A DNA stretch of 64,000 nucleotides, from positions 1,922,001 through 1,986,000 of the forward strand of contig CAXXIY010000002.1 in assembly GCA_963675995.2 (NCBI GenBank). Reading direction: 5' to 3'. The notes under the pieces were generated by a model, which did not search any database, had not been told where the DNA came from, and was given only the letters and a program-made list of their open reading frames with translations. Below are positions 44,355-52,660 of this stretch, in pieces (position 1 is the first letter of the stretch; the number at the start of each line of letters is the position of its first letter). Source of the DNA: JAAFHB01 sp963675995. GTDB taxonomy: Bacteria; Bacteroidota; Bacteroidia; Bacteroidales; Prolixibacteraceae. Position numbers and translations under genes: made by a program.

Positions 44355-44666
44355 ATGAAAAATCTATTCCTATCCGGATTATTTCTGATCATTCTTGTGT
44401 CCTGTTCTGAAAAGGAATCACCAGCCATAAATCTGAGCAAGGCACATTCTGTTGCGGTAACCTATCAAACCAAGCCTCTGAACGACAGCATCGTATTACT
44501 CATTACCCACCAGTCTGTCTATCTCAAAGGCAAACTGATCAAAACTATCTCGAGAACAGATACCCTGCCTGCGCCCGGTGATACCTTACAGGCTATTGAA
44601 GTAAACGACAGTGTTCGTATGACCCGACTGCCCAAGGAATATGAATTTTTTATTACCGTTAATTAA
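44355..44666 (+). CDS. Small unknown lipoprotein
   Basis: 103 residues from the ATG at 44355; an upstream in-frame ATG (44250) would bury the signal peptide. Signal peptide ends in lipobox LVSC (Cys17), followed by SEKES. The mature part looks like a small beta-rich domain (SVAVTYQTKPLNDSIVLLIT, VYLKGKLIKTISR). No family recognised. It lies 6 bases before the next lipoprotein, upstream of the ATP-grasp gene. Confidence 0.65.
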   Translation: MKNLFLSGLFLIILVSCSEKESPAINLSKAHSVAVTYQTKPLNDSIVLLITHQSVYLKGKLIKTISRTDTLPAPGDTLQAIEVNDSVRMTRLPKEYEFFITVN

Positions 44667-44672
44667 GGGTTT

Positions 44673-44975
44673 ATGAAGAAGTCAAAAATTGTAAATCTGG
44701 TTCTTGTAGCCGGAGTTCTCTCTTGTGGTTCTCCCAAACCTTCGGATCAAAAAAGTCGGTTATATGTCAGAGGCGACAGTACCTGTGCCTATTTGCGTTC
44801 GCCCTATGTTGGTAGCGGACACTTTTTTTATTTGCATCCTTATGGTTTGTACCGCCCTGGTTCAGGATATCGCCATGTAGGTTATGAATCACCTGGAATC
44901 GTGGGCAAATCGGTAACCGGAGCCCACCTATCACGTGGTGGATTTGGATCTACCGGGATACGTGCAGGTAGCTAA
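44673..44975 (+). CDS. Small Gly/Tyr-rich lipoprotein, YgiB-like
   Basis: 100 residues. Signal peptide with lipobox VLSC (Cys18) and a mature part rich in G, Y, S and H (GSGHFFYLHPYGLYRPGSGY), ending GAHLSRGGFGSTGIRAG. The terminal SRGGFG resembles the C-terminus of E. coli YgiB (TRGGFG), whose gene precedes ygiC, a glutathionylspermidine-synthase-like ATP-grasp enzyme. Here a homologue of that enzyme follows too, which supports the assignment by context. Function of this pair is not established. Confidence 0.6.
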   Translation: MKKSKIVNLVLVAGVLSCGSPKPSDQKSRLYVRGDSTCAYLRSPYVGSGHFFYLHPYGLYRPGSGYRHVGYESPGIVGKSVTGAHLSRGGFGSTGIRAGS

Positions 44976-45121
44976 CAAATAATGAAGCCAGTGTGGCTAG
45001 ACCATCCTAAAAAGTGAGGGTGAATATTCTCAGGAAAGTTCCAGCCTGGTGATCAGGACAGAAAAATGATGCTTTGCATTCGAATAAGATTTAAAGGGAT
45101 TACCAAAATTTATCGTGTAAA

Positions 45122-46261
45122 ATGCGTAGAGTTAAGTGTACAAAACGTTTTAAGTGGAAACAAAGGGTAGAGGCCATTGGCTTCGGTTTTCATACCCTCG
45201 GAGAGCCTTATTGGGACGAATCGGCCTACTATGAATTTTCGATGCGTGAAGTAGAGGAACTTGAAAAAGCGACCGCCGAATTGTTCGACCGTTGTCTGGA
45301 TGCCGTTCAATATGTGATCGATCACCATCTTTATCATCATTTTATGATCGAACCACGAGTTATTCCATTGATCGAATCTTCATGGAATAATGATGCTCCC
45401 TCTATTTATGGCCGTTTCGATCTGGTTTATGATGGGATAAATCCACCTAAAATGCTCGAATTTAACGCCGATACCCCGACAACGCTCTTTGAAGCAGGGG
45501 TGGTTCAATGGTATTGGCTCGAAGATTCGGCTGAAAGCAATGACCAGTTTAATTCCATTCATGAAAAGCTTGTTGAGTATTGGAGCTACCTTAAGCCTTA
45601 CCTAAATCAGGGAAAACTTTATTTCACATGCCTGAAAGATAATCTTGAAGATTTTACGACAGTTCAATACCTTCGCGATTGCGCCATACAAGGAGGTCTT
45701 GATACCGGATTTATCTACCTTGAGGAGATAGGCTGGAACCAAAGTACCTCAGAATTTGTGGGAATGGAAGAAGACGAGATAAAAAATATTTTTAAACTTT
45801 ATCCCTGGGAATGGCTAACCAAGGAAGAGTTTAGTGAACATCTTCTTCAAATACCCGAAAAAACCTGCTGGATAGAGCCAGCCTGGAAAATGCTCCTTTC
45901 CAACAAGGCTATCCTGCCTGTTTTATGGGAGCTTTTCCCTGATCATCCGAATTTGTTGCGTGCCTATTTTGATCATGCCTACTTCAATGATGCGTACGTT
46001 AAAAAACCAAAGCTTTCGCGTGAAGGTGAAAACGTTTCGATCATCAGCAACAGCGGCATCGTGGCTCAAACGAGCGGAGCCTATGGGGATGGTGAATTTA
46101 TCTGTCAGCAATATTGTAAATTGCCAGATTTTCAGGGTAATTTTCCGGTGATAGGTTCATGGGTAATTGGTTGTGAAGCTGCCGGAATTGGCATCAGGGA
46201 ATCAAATACACTGATTACTGACAATCATAGCCGGTTTATCCCTCATTTAATTAAAGATTAA
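45122..46261 (+). CDS. Glutathionylspermidine synthase-family ATP-grasp ligase (YgiC-like)
   Basis: 379 residues. ATP-grasp C-terminal domain of GSP synthase type: GFHTLGEPYWDESAYYEF, YGRFDLVYDGINPPKMLEFN, ADTPTTLFEAGVVQWYW, PWEWLTKEEFSE, LSNKAILPVLWELFPDHPN and GSWVIGCEAAGIGIRES. It lacks the amidase domain of E. coli Gsp, matching YgiC/YjfC. The family forms an amide bond using ATP; the substrates for the stand-alone form are not known. Follows the two lipoprotein genes, as ygiC follows ygiB. Confidence 0.85.
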   Translation: MRRVKCTKRFKWKQRVEAIGFGFHTLGEPYWDESAYYEFSMREVEELEKATAELFDRCLDAVQYVIDHHLYHHFMIEPRVIPLIESSWNNDAPSIYGRFDLVYDGINPPKMLEFNADTPTTLFEAGVVQWYWLEDSAESNDQFNSIHEKLVEYWSYLKPYLNQGKLYFTCLKDNLEDFTTVQYLRDCAIQGGLDTGFIYLEEIGWNQSTSEFVGMEEDEIKNIFKLYPWEWLTKEEFSEHLLQIPEKTCWIEPAWKMLLSNKAILPVLWELFPDHPNLLRAYFDHAYFNDAYVKKPKLSREGENVSIISNSGIVAQTSGAYGDGEFICQQYCKLPDFQGNFPVIGSWVIGCEAAGIGIRESNTLITDNHSRFIPHLIKD

Positions 46262-46366
46262 GGAGTATTTAAAATTAGATGATCGCATAAAAAGCCATTT
46301 CTATATTTTTTTATTATCTGTTTTTCATTTACTTTGGGCTTTGCACAACAAAAAACAGAAAAGACG

Positions 46367-46915
46367 ATGAACAATGCTCTAATCCTTATTGATATTCAGA
46401 ACGACTATTTTGAAGGGGGGAAAATGCCCCTTGTTCATCCGGAGGCCGCAAGTTTGAATACCAAAAAAATCTTGGATAAATTCAGAACAGAAAACTTATT
46501 GGTTATTCATATTCAACATATTGCAACACGACCGAATTCAACGTTCTTTCTGCCTTTAACCAAAGGACAAGAGATTCATGAAAATGTAAAACCTACCGTG
46601 AATGAAAAAGTCATTGTCAAACATTATCCGAATAGTTTCAGAGAAACCGAGTTACTTGATTATCTGAAAAGCAAAAATATCACTGATCTGGTCATCTGTG
46701 GGATGATGACCCATATGTGCGTCGATGCAACCGTGAGAGCCGCAAAGGATTTGGGTTACAACTGTACGTTGATTGGTGATGCGTGTGCAACAAGGGATCT
46801 TGCGCTAAACGGTGTGACTGTAAAAGCTTCGGAGGTACACAACAGCTTTCTTGCAGCCCTCAATGGCTTCTATGCGGGGGTAATTACAACCCGGGAGTTT
46901 ATCGAAATGCCGTAA
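46367..46915 (+). CDS. Isochorismatase-family cysteine hydrolase
   Basis: 182 residues from the ATG at 46367. Catalytic triad visible: Asp in LILIDIQNDYF, Lys in EKVIVKHYPNSF and Cys in ICGMMTHMCVDATVRAA. This family includes nicotinamidases and isochorismatases; the substrate is unclear. Directly upstream in frame (46289-46366) is a signal-peptide-like stretch KKPFLYFFIICFSFTLGFAQ whose start codon has been lost (cataaa where catgaaa is expected). An exported ancestor is likely, and the present protein is probably cytoplasmic unless the TTG at 46334 is used. Confidence 0.85.
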   Translation: MNNALILIDIQNDYFEGGKMPLVHPEAASLNTKKILDKFRTENLLVIHIQHIATRPNSTFFLPLTKGQEIHENVKPTVNEKVIVKHYPNSFRETELLDYLKSKNITDLVICGMMTHMCVDATVRAAKDLGYNCTLIGDACATRDLALNGVTVKASEVHNSFLAALNGFYAGVITTREFIEMP

Positions 46916-46971
46916 AGCATCGCATAATCAAACGACATACCATTTGGTTATCAAACATCCAACAACATAGA

Positions 46972-47568
46972 ATGACAACAGAATCCGGATACAAAGAAGC
47001 AAAAAAAGTCAGGCCATCCAGGCGAAAACGCAGCGTGGTGCTTTTTATTGCAATGAGTCTCGATGGCTATATTGCGAAGCCCGATGATGACCTTGGATTT
47101 TTAACCAGCGTTGAAAGGGCGGGGGAAGATTATGGTTACGCGCACTTTATGAAGAGAGTGGATTGTGTGATTCTTGGACGAAGAACCTATGATAAAATTC
47201 TTGAAATGGGGAACGGGTTTTCTTATCAGGAACGGAAGACGTATGTGATGACCCGTACTGCAAAGCCAGCTGTCGGCACTTTTACCTTTTACTCCGGAAA
47301 CCTCAGGGATTTAGTTACCCGACTCAAAGACGAACCTGGTAAAAATATATTTATCGATGGTGGTGCGCAAATCATCCATGAGCTGCTGGCCGAAAATCTC
47401 ATTGATGAACTGACAGTTTCAATCATCCCCATCCTGCTTGGAGACGGAATTCAGCTTTTTAACAGAACGCGTCCGGAAGTGCCTTTAAAATTAGCAAGGG
47501 TGAAACATTTTGCCTCGGGGCTGGTTCAGTTGCGCTATCTGACCGAAAAAAATGATTCGTTTAAATAA
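46972..47568 (+). CDS. Dihydrofolate reductase-like (RibD C-terminal family) protein
   Basis: 198 residues from the ATG at 46972 (an open frame extends back to 46783 inside the neighbouring gene). RibD-C/DHFR-like fold: VVLFIAMSLDGYIAKPDDDL, DCVILGRRTYDKILEMG, KNIFIDGGAQIIHELLAENL and ELTVSIIPILLGDGIQLF. A predicted NADPH-dependent reductase of unknown substrate, similar to YyaP/YwjB proteins. It begins 57 bases after the isochorismatase-family gene and is followed by the AIM24 gene 18 bases on. Confidence 0.85.
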   Translation: MTTESGYKEAKKVRPSRRKRSVVLFIAMSLDGYIAKPDDDLGFLTSVERAGEDYGYAHFMKRVDCVILGRRTYDKILEMGNGFSYQERKTYVMTRTAKPAVGTFTFYSGNLRDLVTRLKDEPGKNIFIDGGAQIIHELLAENLIDELTVSIIPILLGDGIQLFNRTRPEVPLKLARVKHFASGLVQLRYLTEKNDSFK

Positions 47569-47586
47569 CCTCAAAATAAACAGAAT

Positions 47587-48354
47587 ATGGAATCGCATGA
47601 AATTGATTACAAAATTATTGGGAATGATGTTCAGCTCGTTGAAATTGAACTTGACCCCAGAGAGACCGTTATTGCAGAAGCTGGTGCCATGTTGTATATG
47701 GAAGACGGAATAGGTTTCGAATCGAAGATGGGTGACGGATCAAATCCCGGTGCCGGCTTTTTCGATAAACTTTTATCGGCAGGTTCACGTCTGATTACAG
47801 GTGAATCGTTGTTTCTGACCCATTTTACCAATCAGGGGTATGGCAAAAAACATGTTGCTTTTGCTGCTCCTTATCCCGGAACAATTATCCCTGTCGACCT
47901 ACGACAGTTGGGCGGAACGATCATCGTGCAGAAAGATGCATTCCTGTGCGCCGCACTCGGAACAAAAATTTCAATGCGTTTTAATAAAAAACTGGGGTCC
48001 GGATTCTTTGGCGGTGAAGGATTTATTCTGCAACAACTGAGCGGTGACGGTAAGGTCTTTATCCATGCCGGAGGAACGGTGATTGAGCGACGGCTGAACA
48101 ATGAAACTCTTCGGGTGGATACTGGCTGTGTTGTGGGTTTTGAACAAACGATCGATTTTGATATCCAGCAAGCCGGAAATTTACGTTCAATGGTATTTGG
48201 AGGCGAAGGGCTGTTCCTGGCCACCTTACGTGGAACAGGGCGTGTTTGGCTCCAGTCGATGCCTATCCGCAAATTAATCAGTCAGTTAAGTAGTTTTGGT
48301 CCCAATAGCCGTAAAGAAGGAAGCGGAGGTGTTCTGAACAATCTGTTTCAATAG
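47587..48354 (+). CDS. AIM24/TIGR00266 family protein
   Basis: 255 residues, complete. Conserved pattern of the family: EIELDPRETVIAEAGAMLYM, FLTHFTNQGYG, GTIIVQKDAFLCAALGTKIS, VFIHAGGTVIERRL, GCVVGFEQTIDFDIQ and GGEGLFLATLRGTGRVWLQS. A double-stranded beta-helix-like trimeric protein with unknown function in bacteria and a mitochondrial homologue in yeast. Third gene of a short rightward run; repeat C lies beyond it. Confidence 0.88.
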   Translation: MESHEIDYKIIGNDVQLVEIELDPRETVIAEAGAMLYMEDGIGFESKMGDGSNPGAGFFDKLLSAGSRLITGESLFLTHFTNQGYGKKHVAFAAPYPGTIIPVDLRQLGGTIIVQKDAFLCAALGTKISMRFNKKLGSGFFGGEGFILQQLSGDGKVFIHAGGTVIERRLNNETLRVDTGCVVGFEQTIDFDIQQAGNLRSMVFGGEGLFLATLRGTGRVWLQSMPIRKLISQLSSFGPNSRKEGSGGVLNNLFQ

Positions 48355-48605
48355 ACCCTATTCCTACAGATTTCAACATTTGGACCCTTTTTCATCGAGC
48401 CACAAAGGACATTCAATACTCCAACAAGTTGCGAACGACTGTTCGAATAAACAATTTTGGTGTTTATCATTAATCAATTGGATTTCAGTGGACCCGTGGT
48501 TGACAAAAACACATTGACAGTCTACACTCCTGCAATGGTCGCTGACAATGACACAATGCTGCTTATGCAGGGCGTACACATAAACAGCGTAACGCGCCTA
48601 ATGTA
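48355..48605. other. Intergenic before repeat C, with an isolated repeat end
   Basis: No gene supported. At 48558-48580 there is gctgcttatgcagggcgtac, nearly identical to the right end of repeat A (40108-40130). The body of a further repeat copy is not recognisable to its left. Confidence 0.5.
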
Positions 48606-49150
48606 GTTCTGTTATGTACTTTTACTTTGTCCCTGCATAGTAACCTTTTGATTCAGCTTATAGATTACTTATTCAGCTTAAGGGGGAAAAACGAAAAAAA
48701 GAAATTTATTGGAATATTTAACGTTCTTACCATGAGCGCGAAGCGTAAACAAATACTTCCGCTGAGACAAAAAGCTGTTTGATCGAAGCCGAAGTGAGTT
48801 CATTTTTTCAGGTCTTTTTTGGTTACTTTTTGTGACGACAAAAAGTAACCAAAAAAGAAAAGTTGAAGTTGACCACCCGGAGTTCATACAAATAGCGAAA
48901 GACTTTGATATGCTATGCTTATCCTCGCTTAATATCCTCAAATGCCGGCTTCACCATTCTTTTCGTCAAATGTCCACCGGACATTTTGTTTTGGTAACCT
49001 AAAACTTCACTCACCTCAGTGTATAAGGGACTTACATCCTTAGAAAGAATACACTCGCTGGAAATTCTCTTTTCTACCCGAAAATTTGTATTTTCGAAGT
49101 TTCTCAAGAGCTTACAACGAGTGTACCTTGCTTATGCAGAGCGCACGCAG
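48606..49150. repeat. Dispersed non-coding repeat, copy C
   Basis: Starts about 190 bases into the copy A alignment and is then collinear to the end (core attcagcttaaggggg at 48671, taatatcctcaaatgcc near 48929, right end cttatgcagagcgcac). It contains the best version of the internal hairpin, GGTTACTTTTTGT-gacg-ACAAAAAGTAACC (48821-48850, 13-base perfect arms). Small frames on the minus strand inside it are not conserved in copy A. Confidence 0.8.
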
Positions 49151-49207
49151 CACCAATGTTGAAAAAAGATTTGCAACTAGATTCATGATCTTTTGACCTA
49201 AATAAAG

Positions 49208-49801
49208 ATGGCAAAAAAAGTACTTCTGTTTTTATCCCAAGGATTTGAGGCTTATGAAGCCAGCTCATTTACTGATGTAATTGGGTGGAGCCGTGAAGCT
49301 GGATTCGAAGCTATAGATTTAATTACAACTGGATTAAGACCTGAGTTAACTTGTTACTGGAATCTCACCGTAAAGCCTGAATTATCCTTTGACAAGGTTA
49401 AAGTTGGCGATTTTGACGCTTTAGCAATTCCGGGAGGTGCATCAATTGCAGGATTTTTGGAGGATACCTACGATGATAGATTTCTAAACCTAATTAGAGA
49501 GTTTGATAAACAAGGAAAAGTAATTGCATCAATTTGTGTCGCTGCATTACCGATAGGAAAATCCGGTGTTTTAAAGAATAGGAAAGCGACTACCTGGGAT
49601 TTAAACGAAGGCAAACGGCGAAAGGAATTAGCAGATTTTGGCGCAATTGTAGAGGATAAACAAATTGTAATAGATAAAAATATTATAACATCGACAGGAC
49701 CTGCGACTAGTCTTGATGTGGCATTTAAATTGGTTGAGATGTTAACTGATATTCAGAATGTGCAAGAAATAAAAAGGAATATGCGTTTTATTAATGATTG
49801 A
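49208..49801 (+). CDS. DJ-1/PfpI family protein
   Basis: 197 residues. VLLFLSQGFEAYEASSFTDV (Glu17-like residue), FDALAIPGGASIAGFLED, and the nucleophile elbow ASICVAALPIGKSG with its Cys, then TSTGPATSLDVAFKLVE. DJ-1/YajL/ThiJ-type proteins act as glyoxalase/deglycase-like or chaperone-like enzymes depending on subfamily, which cannot be decided here. It starts 57 bases after repeat C. Confidence 0.85.
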   Translation: MAKKVLLFLSQGFEAYEASSFTDVIGWSREAGFEAIDLITTGLRPELTCYWNLTVKPELSFDKVKVGDFDALAIPGGASIAGFLEDTYDDRFLNLIREFDKQGKVIASICVAALPIGKSGVLKNRKATTWDLNEGKRRKELADFGAIVEDKQIVIDKNIITSTGPATSLDVAFKLVEMLTDIQNVQEIKRNMRFIND

Positions 49802-49908
49802 TAAAAAACACTGGTGCCAATAATTAGGTCCTATGTTTGTAAGGCATAAGTTTCAGAGATAATTATTAGTTTAGAATTGGAAAACAAAACAATAAAATTC
49901 TGAGACTT

Positions 49909-50142
49909 GTGCAGACACAAAGTAACCAATTAGATTTTAGCGGTCAAAAAATAGATGTTGGTTTTGACATGCATTTAATAAGTTGGAAGGTAACGATTAT
50001 GATAGAGGAACTTGTTCATAAGACATTTTCACAATCGCCTGTTAAAAGAAACAATGCGGGTGACCTTATTCGGGGGTATATATTCGGTGAGTCCCGTCTT
50101 GTTTTCGCGATAAATCCGGCTTGTCTTTTAAAGTTCTCCTAA
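49909..50142 (+). pseudogene. IS110-family transposase, N-terminal fragment
   Basis: 77 codons from a GTG. The first 45 residues read like the start of IS110-type transposases (QLDFSGQKIDVGFDMHLISW, KVTIMIEE, HKTFSQSP), including the first catalytic Asp in FDMH. The rest of the DEDD domain and the C-terminal Ser domain are missing, and the tail is unrelated. It is a dead fragment. Flanking sequence 49802-49908 and 50143-50281 holds nothing else I can identify. Confidence 0.6.
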
Positions 50143-50281
50143 GATGTTCGGAAAACTTTGAAGGACTTGAGAGATAGTTTTATTTTAAATCTTGGCAAAT
50201 AGAACTTTTTGAGTTCGCGTGCCGATATAGAAACACTTTACGCTACATCCATTCGGCCATTATAAAACAAATTGTTTGCGT

Positions 50282-51859
50282 ATGAAGATTATTTTGAGAT
50301 TGTTGGCAGCCGCACCTGTTGTGGTGTTTTTTCATCTTTGCCTTGCTTCAACCCCACAGAATCCCCAAAATAAGGGAAGATCTATTAACCCGAACCTAAA
50401 TATCAAATCCAAAACAATTATCGATATTGGTTCTCGCCGCGAATTGTTTGTCGATGAGTCTTTGATTGCTAAAAAGAAAGGAATCGAACTTCAGCTCCAT
50501 CAGCCGGTTAAGAAGGAGATCGTCATGGTGTACGACAAGCCCTGGGAGGGTAGTGGAAGTGACTTCCAGGTAATTTTTCGCGATGGTGACCTCTTTCGGA
50601 TGTACTATACTGCAGCTCAACTTACCAACTCCGACGGAACTAAGTTTGGCGGACACCCCAACTATGGGTGCTATGCTGAAAGTAAGGATGGTATCACCTG
50701 GGTCAAACCCGATTTGGGACTGTTCGAATTCAACGGATCAAAGCAAAACAACATCATTTGGTCGATGCCGCATTTCGACAATTTTACACCTTTTAAGGAT
50801 CAGAATCCCGACTGTAAATCTGATGAGATCTATAAAGCAGTGGGTGCAGGGGGTGGCGGTCTGTTTGCTTTCAAGTCAACTGACGGCATTCATTGGTCCT
50901 ATCTCTCTGATAAACCGATCATCACCAAGGGGAAATTCGACACGCAGAACAATGCCTTCTGGGATCCCGTTCGAAAATGTTACTGGTGCTATTTTCGTGA
51001 CCTTCACAACACCATTGGAAAGACAACCAACGACACCAAAAATGGAATCCGGGATATTCGGGTCGCCACTTCAACCGACTTTGTTAATTGGAGTGACCCC
51101 AAAATGGTGAAGTATTTTGATTCGCCCGATGTAGCTCTCTATACCAACCAGGTAGTCCCTTATTATCGCGCTCCCCACCTGTTCTTAGGCTTCCCTACGC
51201 AATACGTCGACCGGAAATTTACAGCAGCAGCCATGCAATCACTGCCCGATCCGGTACACCGGCAGAAGCGAATGAATTTTTCTCCACGATACGGCACAGT
51301 TATAACCAACGGATTGTTCATGAGCAGTTACGACGGATTGAATTTCCATCGTTGTGACGAAGTTTTTATTCCCGCCGGACCACAACGAAACGATAACTGG
51401 GTATATGGCGACGGCTATCAGAGTCTTGGTTTGCTGGAGACACCGGCCGAAGATGGATCTGCCGCCCCGGAATTGACTTTCTATGCAGGTGAAGGTCACT
51501 GGAAAGATTTGCCCAAACTGAGACGTTATACCATTCGGATGGATGGTTTTGTTTCGGTGCATGCCCGGCAAAAGGCTGGCGAGCTGATCACCAAGCCCCT
51601 GATCTTTTCGGGGAGTGCTTTAACATTGAACTTTGCCACATCCGTTGCCGGCTCTGTTTATGTTGAAATACAGGACGAGCATGGTAAGCCGTTTCCCGGC
51701 TTCTCCCTTGCTGAATGTGATGAACTTTTCGGTGACACCATCGACCGATTGGTCACCTGGAATGGCAACTCTGACGTGCGCAATTTCATTGGGAAACGGA
51801 TTCTCTTGCACATCGTTCTGCGTGAAGCCGACCTCTATTCACTGAAATTTAGGGAGTAA
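50282..51859 (+). CDS. Exported beta-propeller glycosidase-like protein
   Basis: 525 residues from the ATG at 50282 (a TTG two codons earlier is in frame). Signal peptide at about 1-22. The body has repeated five-bladed-propeller-like motifs typical of GH32/43/62-like folds: RDGDLFRMYYTA, YAESKDGITWVKPDLGLFEF, FKSTDGIHWSYLS, NAFWDPVRKCYWCYFRD and ATSTDFVNWSDPKMV. Such proteins, found also in Planctomycetes, are annotated as glycosyl hydrolase-like without known substrate. Starts shortly after the IS110 fragment and reads towards the YCII gene. Confidence 0.7.
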   Translation: MKIILRLLAAAPVVVFFHLCLASTPQNPQNKGRSINPNLNIKSKTIIDIGSRRELFVDESLIAKKKGIELQLHQPVKKEIVMVYDKPWEGSGSDFQVIFRDGDLFRMYYTAAQLTNSDGTKFGGHPNYGCYAESKDGITWVKPDLGLFEFNGSKQNNIIWSMPHFDNFTPFKDQNPDCKSDEIYKAVGAGGGGLFAFKSTDGIHWSYLSDKPIITKGKFDTQNNAFWDPVRKCYWCYFRDLHNTIGKTTNDTKNGIRDIRVATSTDFVNWSDPKMVKYFDSPDVALYTNQVVPYYRAPHLFLGFPTQYVDRKFTAAAMQSLPDPVHRQKRMNFSPRYGTVITNGLFMSSYDGLNFHRCDEVFIPAGPQRNDNWVYGDGYQSLGLLETPAEDGSAAPELTFYAGEGHWKDLPKLRRYTIRMDGFVSVHARQKAGELITKPLIFSGSALTLNFATSVAGSVYVEIQDEHGKPFPGFSLAECDELFGDTIDRLVTWNGNSDVRNFIGKRILLHIVLREADLYSLKFRE

Positions 51860-51900
51860 CATAATCAAATGGATAAATTCTGATTTAAATTGTTGTAATT

Positions 51901-52245
51901 ATGAGCGAGTTTGTATTGTTTTTCCGGATGGATATCTTAACCAAAGAGGTGCAGCCCACCCCGGAGCAAATGGAGATTTACATGGAACAATGGTACCATT
52001 GGACAGAAGGAATTGCGGCTCAGGGTAAATTGGCCAAAGGGGGTAATCACCTTTCATCTGAAGGGATCGTGATCAGACCTGGCAATCAAATTAATGAGGG
52101 CCCATATGTGAAACAAAGGGAATCCGTTGCAGGTTACATTATCGTAACAGCCACAGATTTCGACGATGCAGTTGCCATGGCAAAGGAGTGCCCCATCTTA
52201 AAGGGTGAAGGGACGAGTGTTGAGGTGCGAAAAGTAGGTGCATAA
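51901..52245 (+). CDS. YCII-related domain protein
   Basis: 114 residues. Single YCII-type ferredoxin-like domain: FVLFFRMDILTKEVQPTPEQ, MEQWYHWTEGIAAQGKL, GPYVKQRESVAGYIIVTA, and AVAMAKECPIL. Small oligomeric proteins of this kind are often linked to ECF sigma factors or act as dehydrochlorinase-like enzymes. No clue to function here. A strong terminator follows. Confidence 0.8.
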   Translation: MSEFVLFFRMDILTKEVQPTPEQMEIYMEQWYHWTEGIAAQGKLAKGGNHLSSEGIVIRPGNQINEGPYVKQRESVAGYIIVTATDFDDAVAMAKECPILKGEGTSVEVRKVGA

Positions 52246-52297
52246 ATTGACAATAAATTAGAATTAGTTTAAAAAAACTGATTATTTAATAAACCTG

Positions 52298-52342
52298 AGA
52301 GGCTCCGAATTTGTTAACATATTTAACAGGTTCGGAGCCTCT
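52298..52342 (+). terminator. Rho-independent terminator after YCII gene
   Basis: Twelve-base perfect arms AGAGGCTCCGAA (52298-52309) and TTCGGAGCCTCT (52331-52342), loop of 21 bases with a nested ttaaca-like pairing, then tatttatttt. Confidence 0.85.
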
Positions 52343-52444
52343 TATTTATTTTGTGTTATAATATAATTATTTTTGTTATGGCTCTTGGATTTTTGAATTG
52401 TAATGAGGGTCTTTCCCCAATCGTATTTCCAATAACAAAGTTGA

Positions 52445-52654
52445 ATGGTCAGAATTCTTAAGAATATTCTTCAGTTCTATTACCAGGGTTTTAAGGGTAT
52501 GACCGTTGGAAAAAAACTTTGGATTATTATATTGATCAAATTGATTATCATGTTTTTAATTTTAAAAGTTTTCTTCTTTCCTGACTTCCTGAAAACCAAA
52601 TTTAAAACTGACGGGGAGCGAAGTAATTATATCATTAATCACTTAACAAAATAG
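52445..52654 (+). CDS. DUF4492 small membrane protein of the cytochrome bd operon
   Basis: 69 residues, one membrane segment (WIIILIKLIIMFLILKVFFF) flanked by a basic amphipathic N-terminus (RILKNILQFYYQGFKGMTVG). DUF4492 proteins regularly precede cydA in Bacteroidota and probably act as an accessory subunit or assembly factor, analogous to CydX. It ends 6 bases before cydA. A TATTTTTG -7-like element lies at 52368-52375, 70 bases upstream. Confidence 0.88.
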   Translation: MVRILKNILQFYYQGFKGMTVGKKLWIIILIKLIIMFLILKVFFFPDFLKTKFKTDGERSNYIINHLTK

Positions 52655-52660
52655 CAGAGT

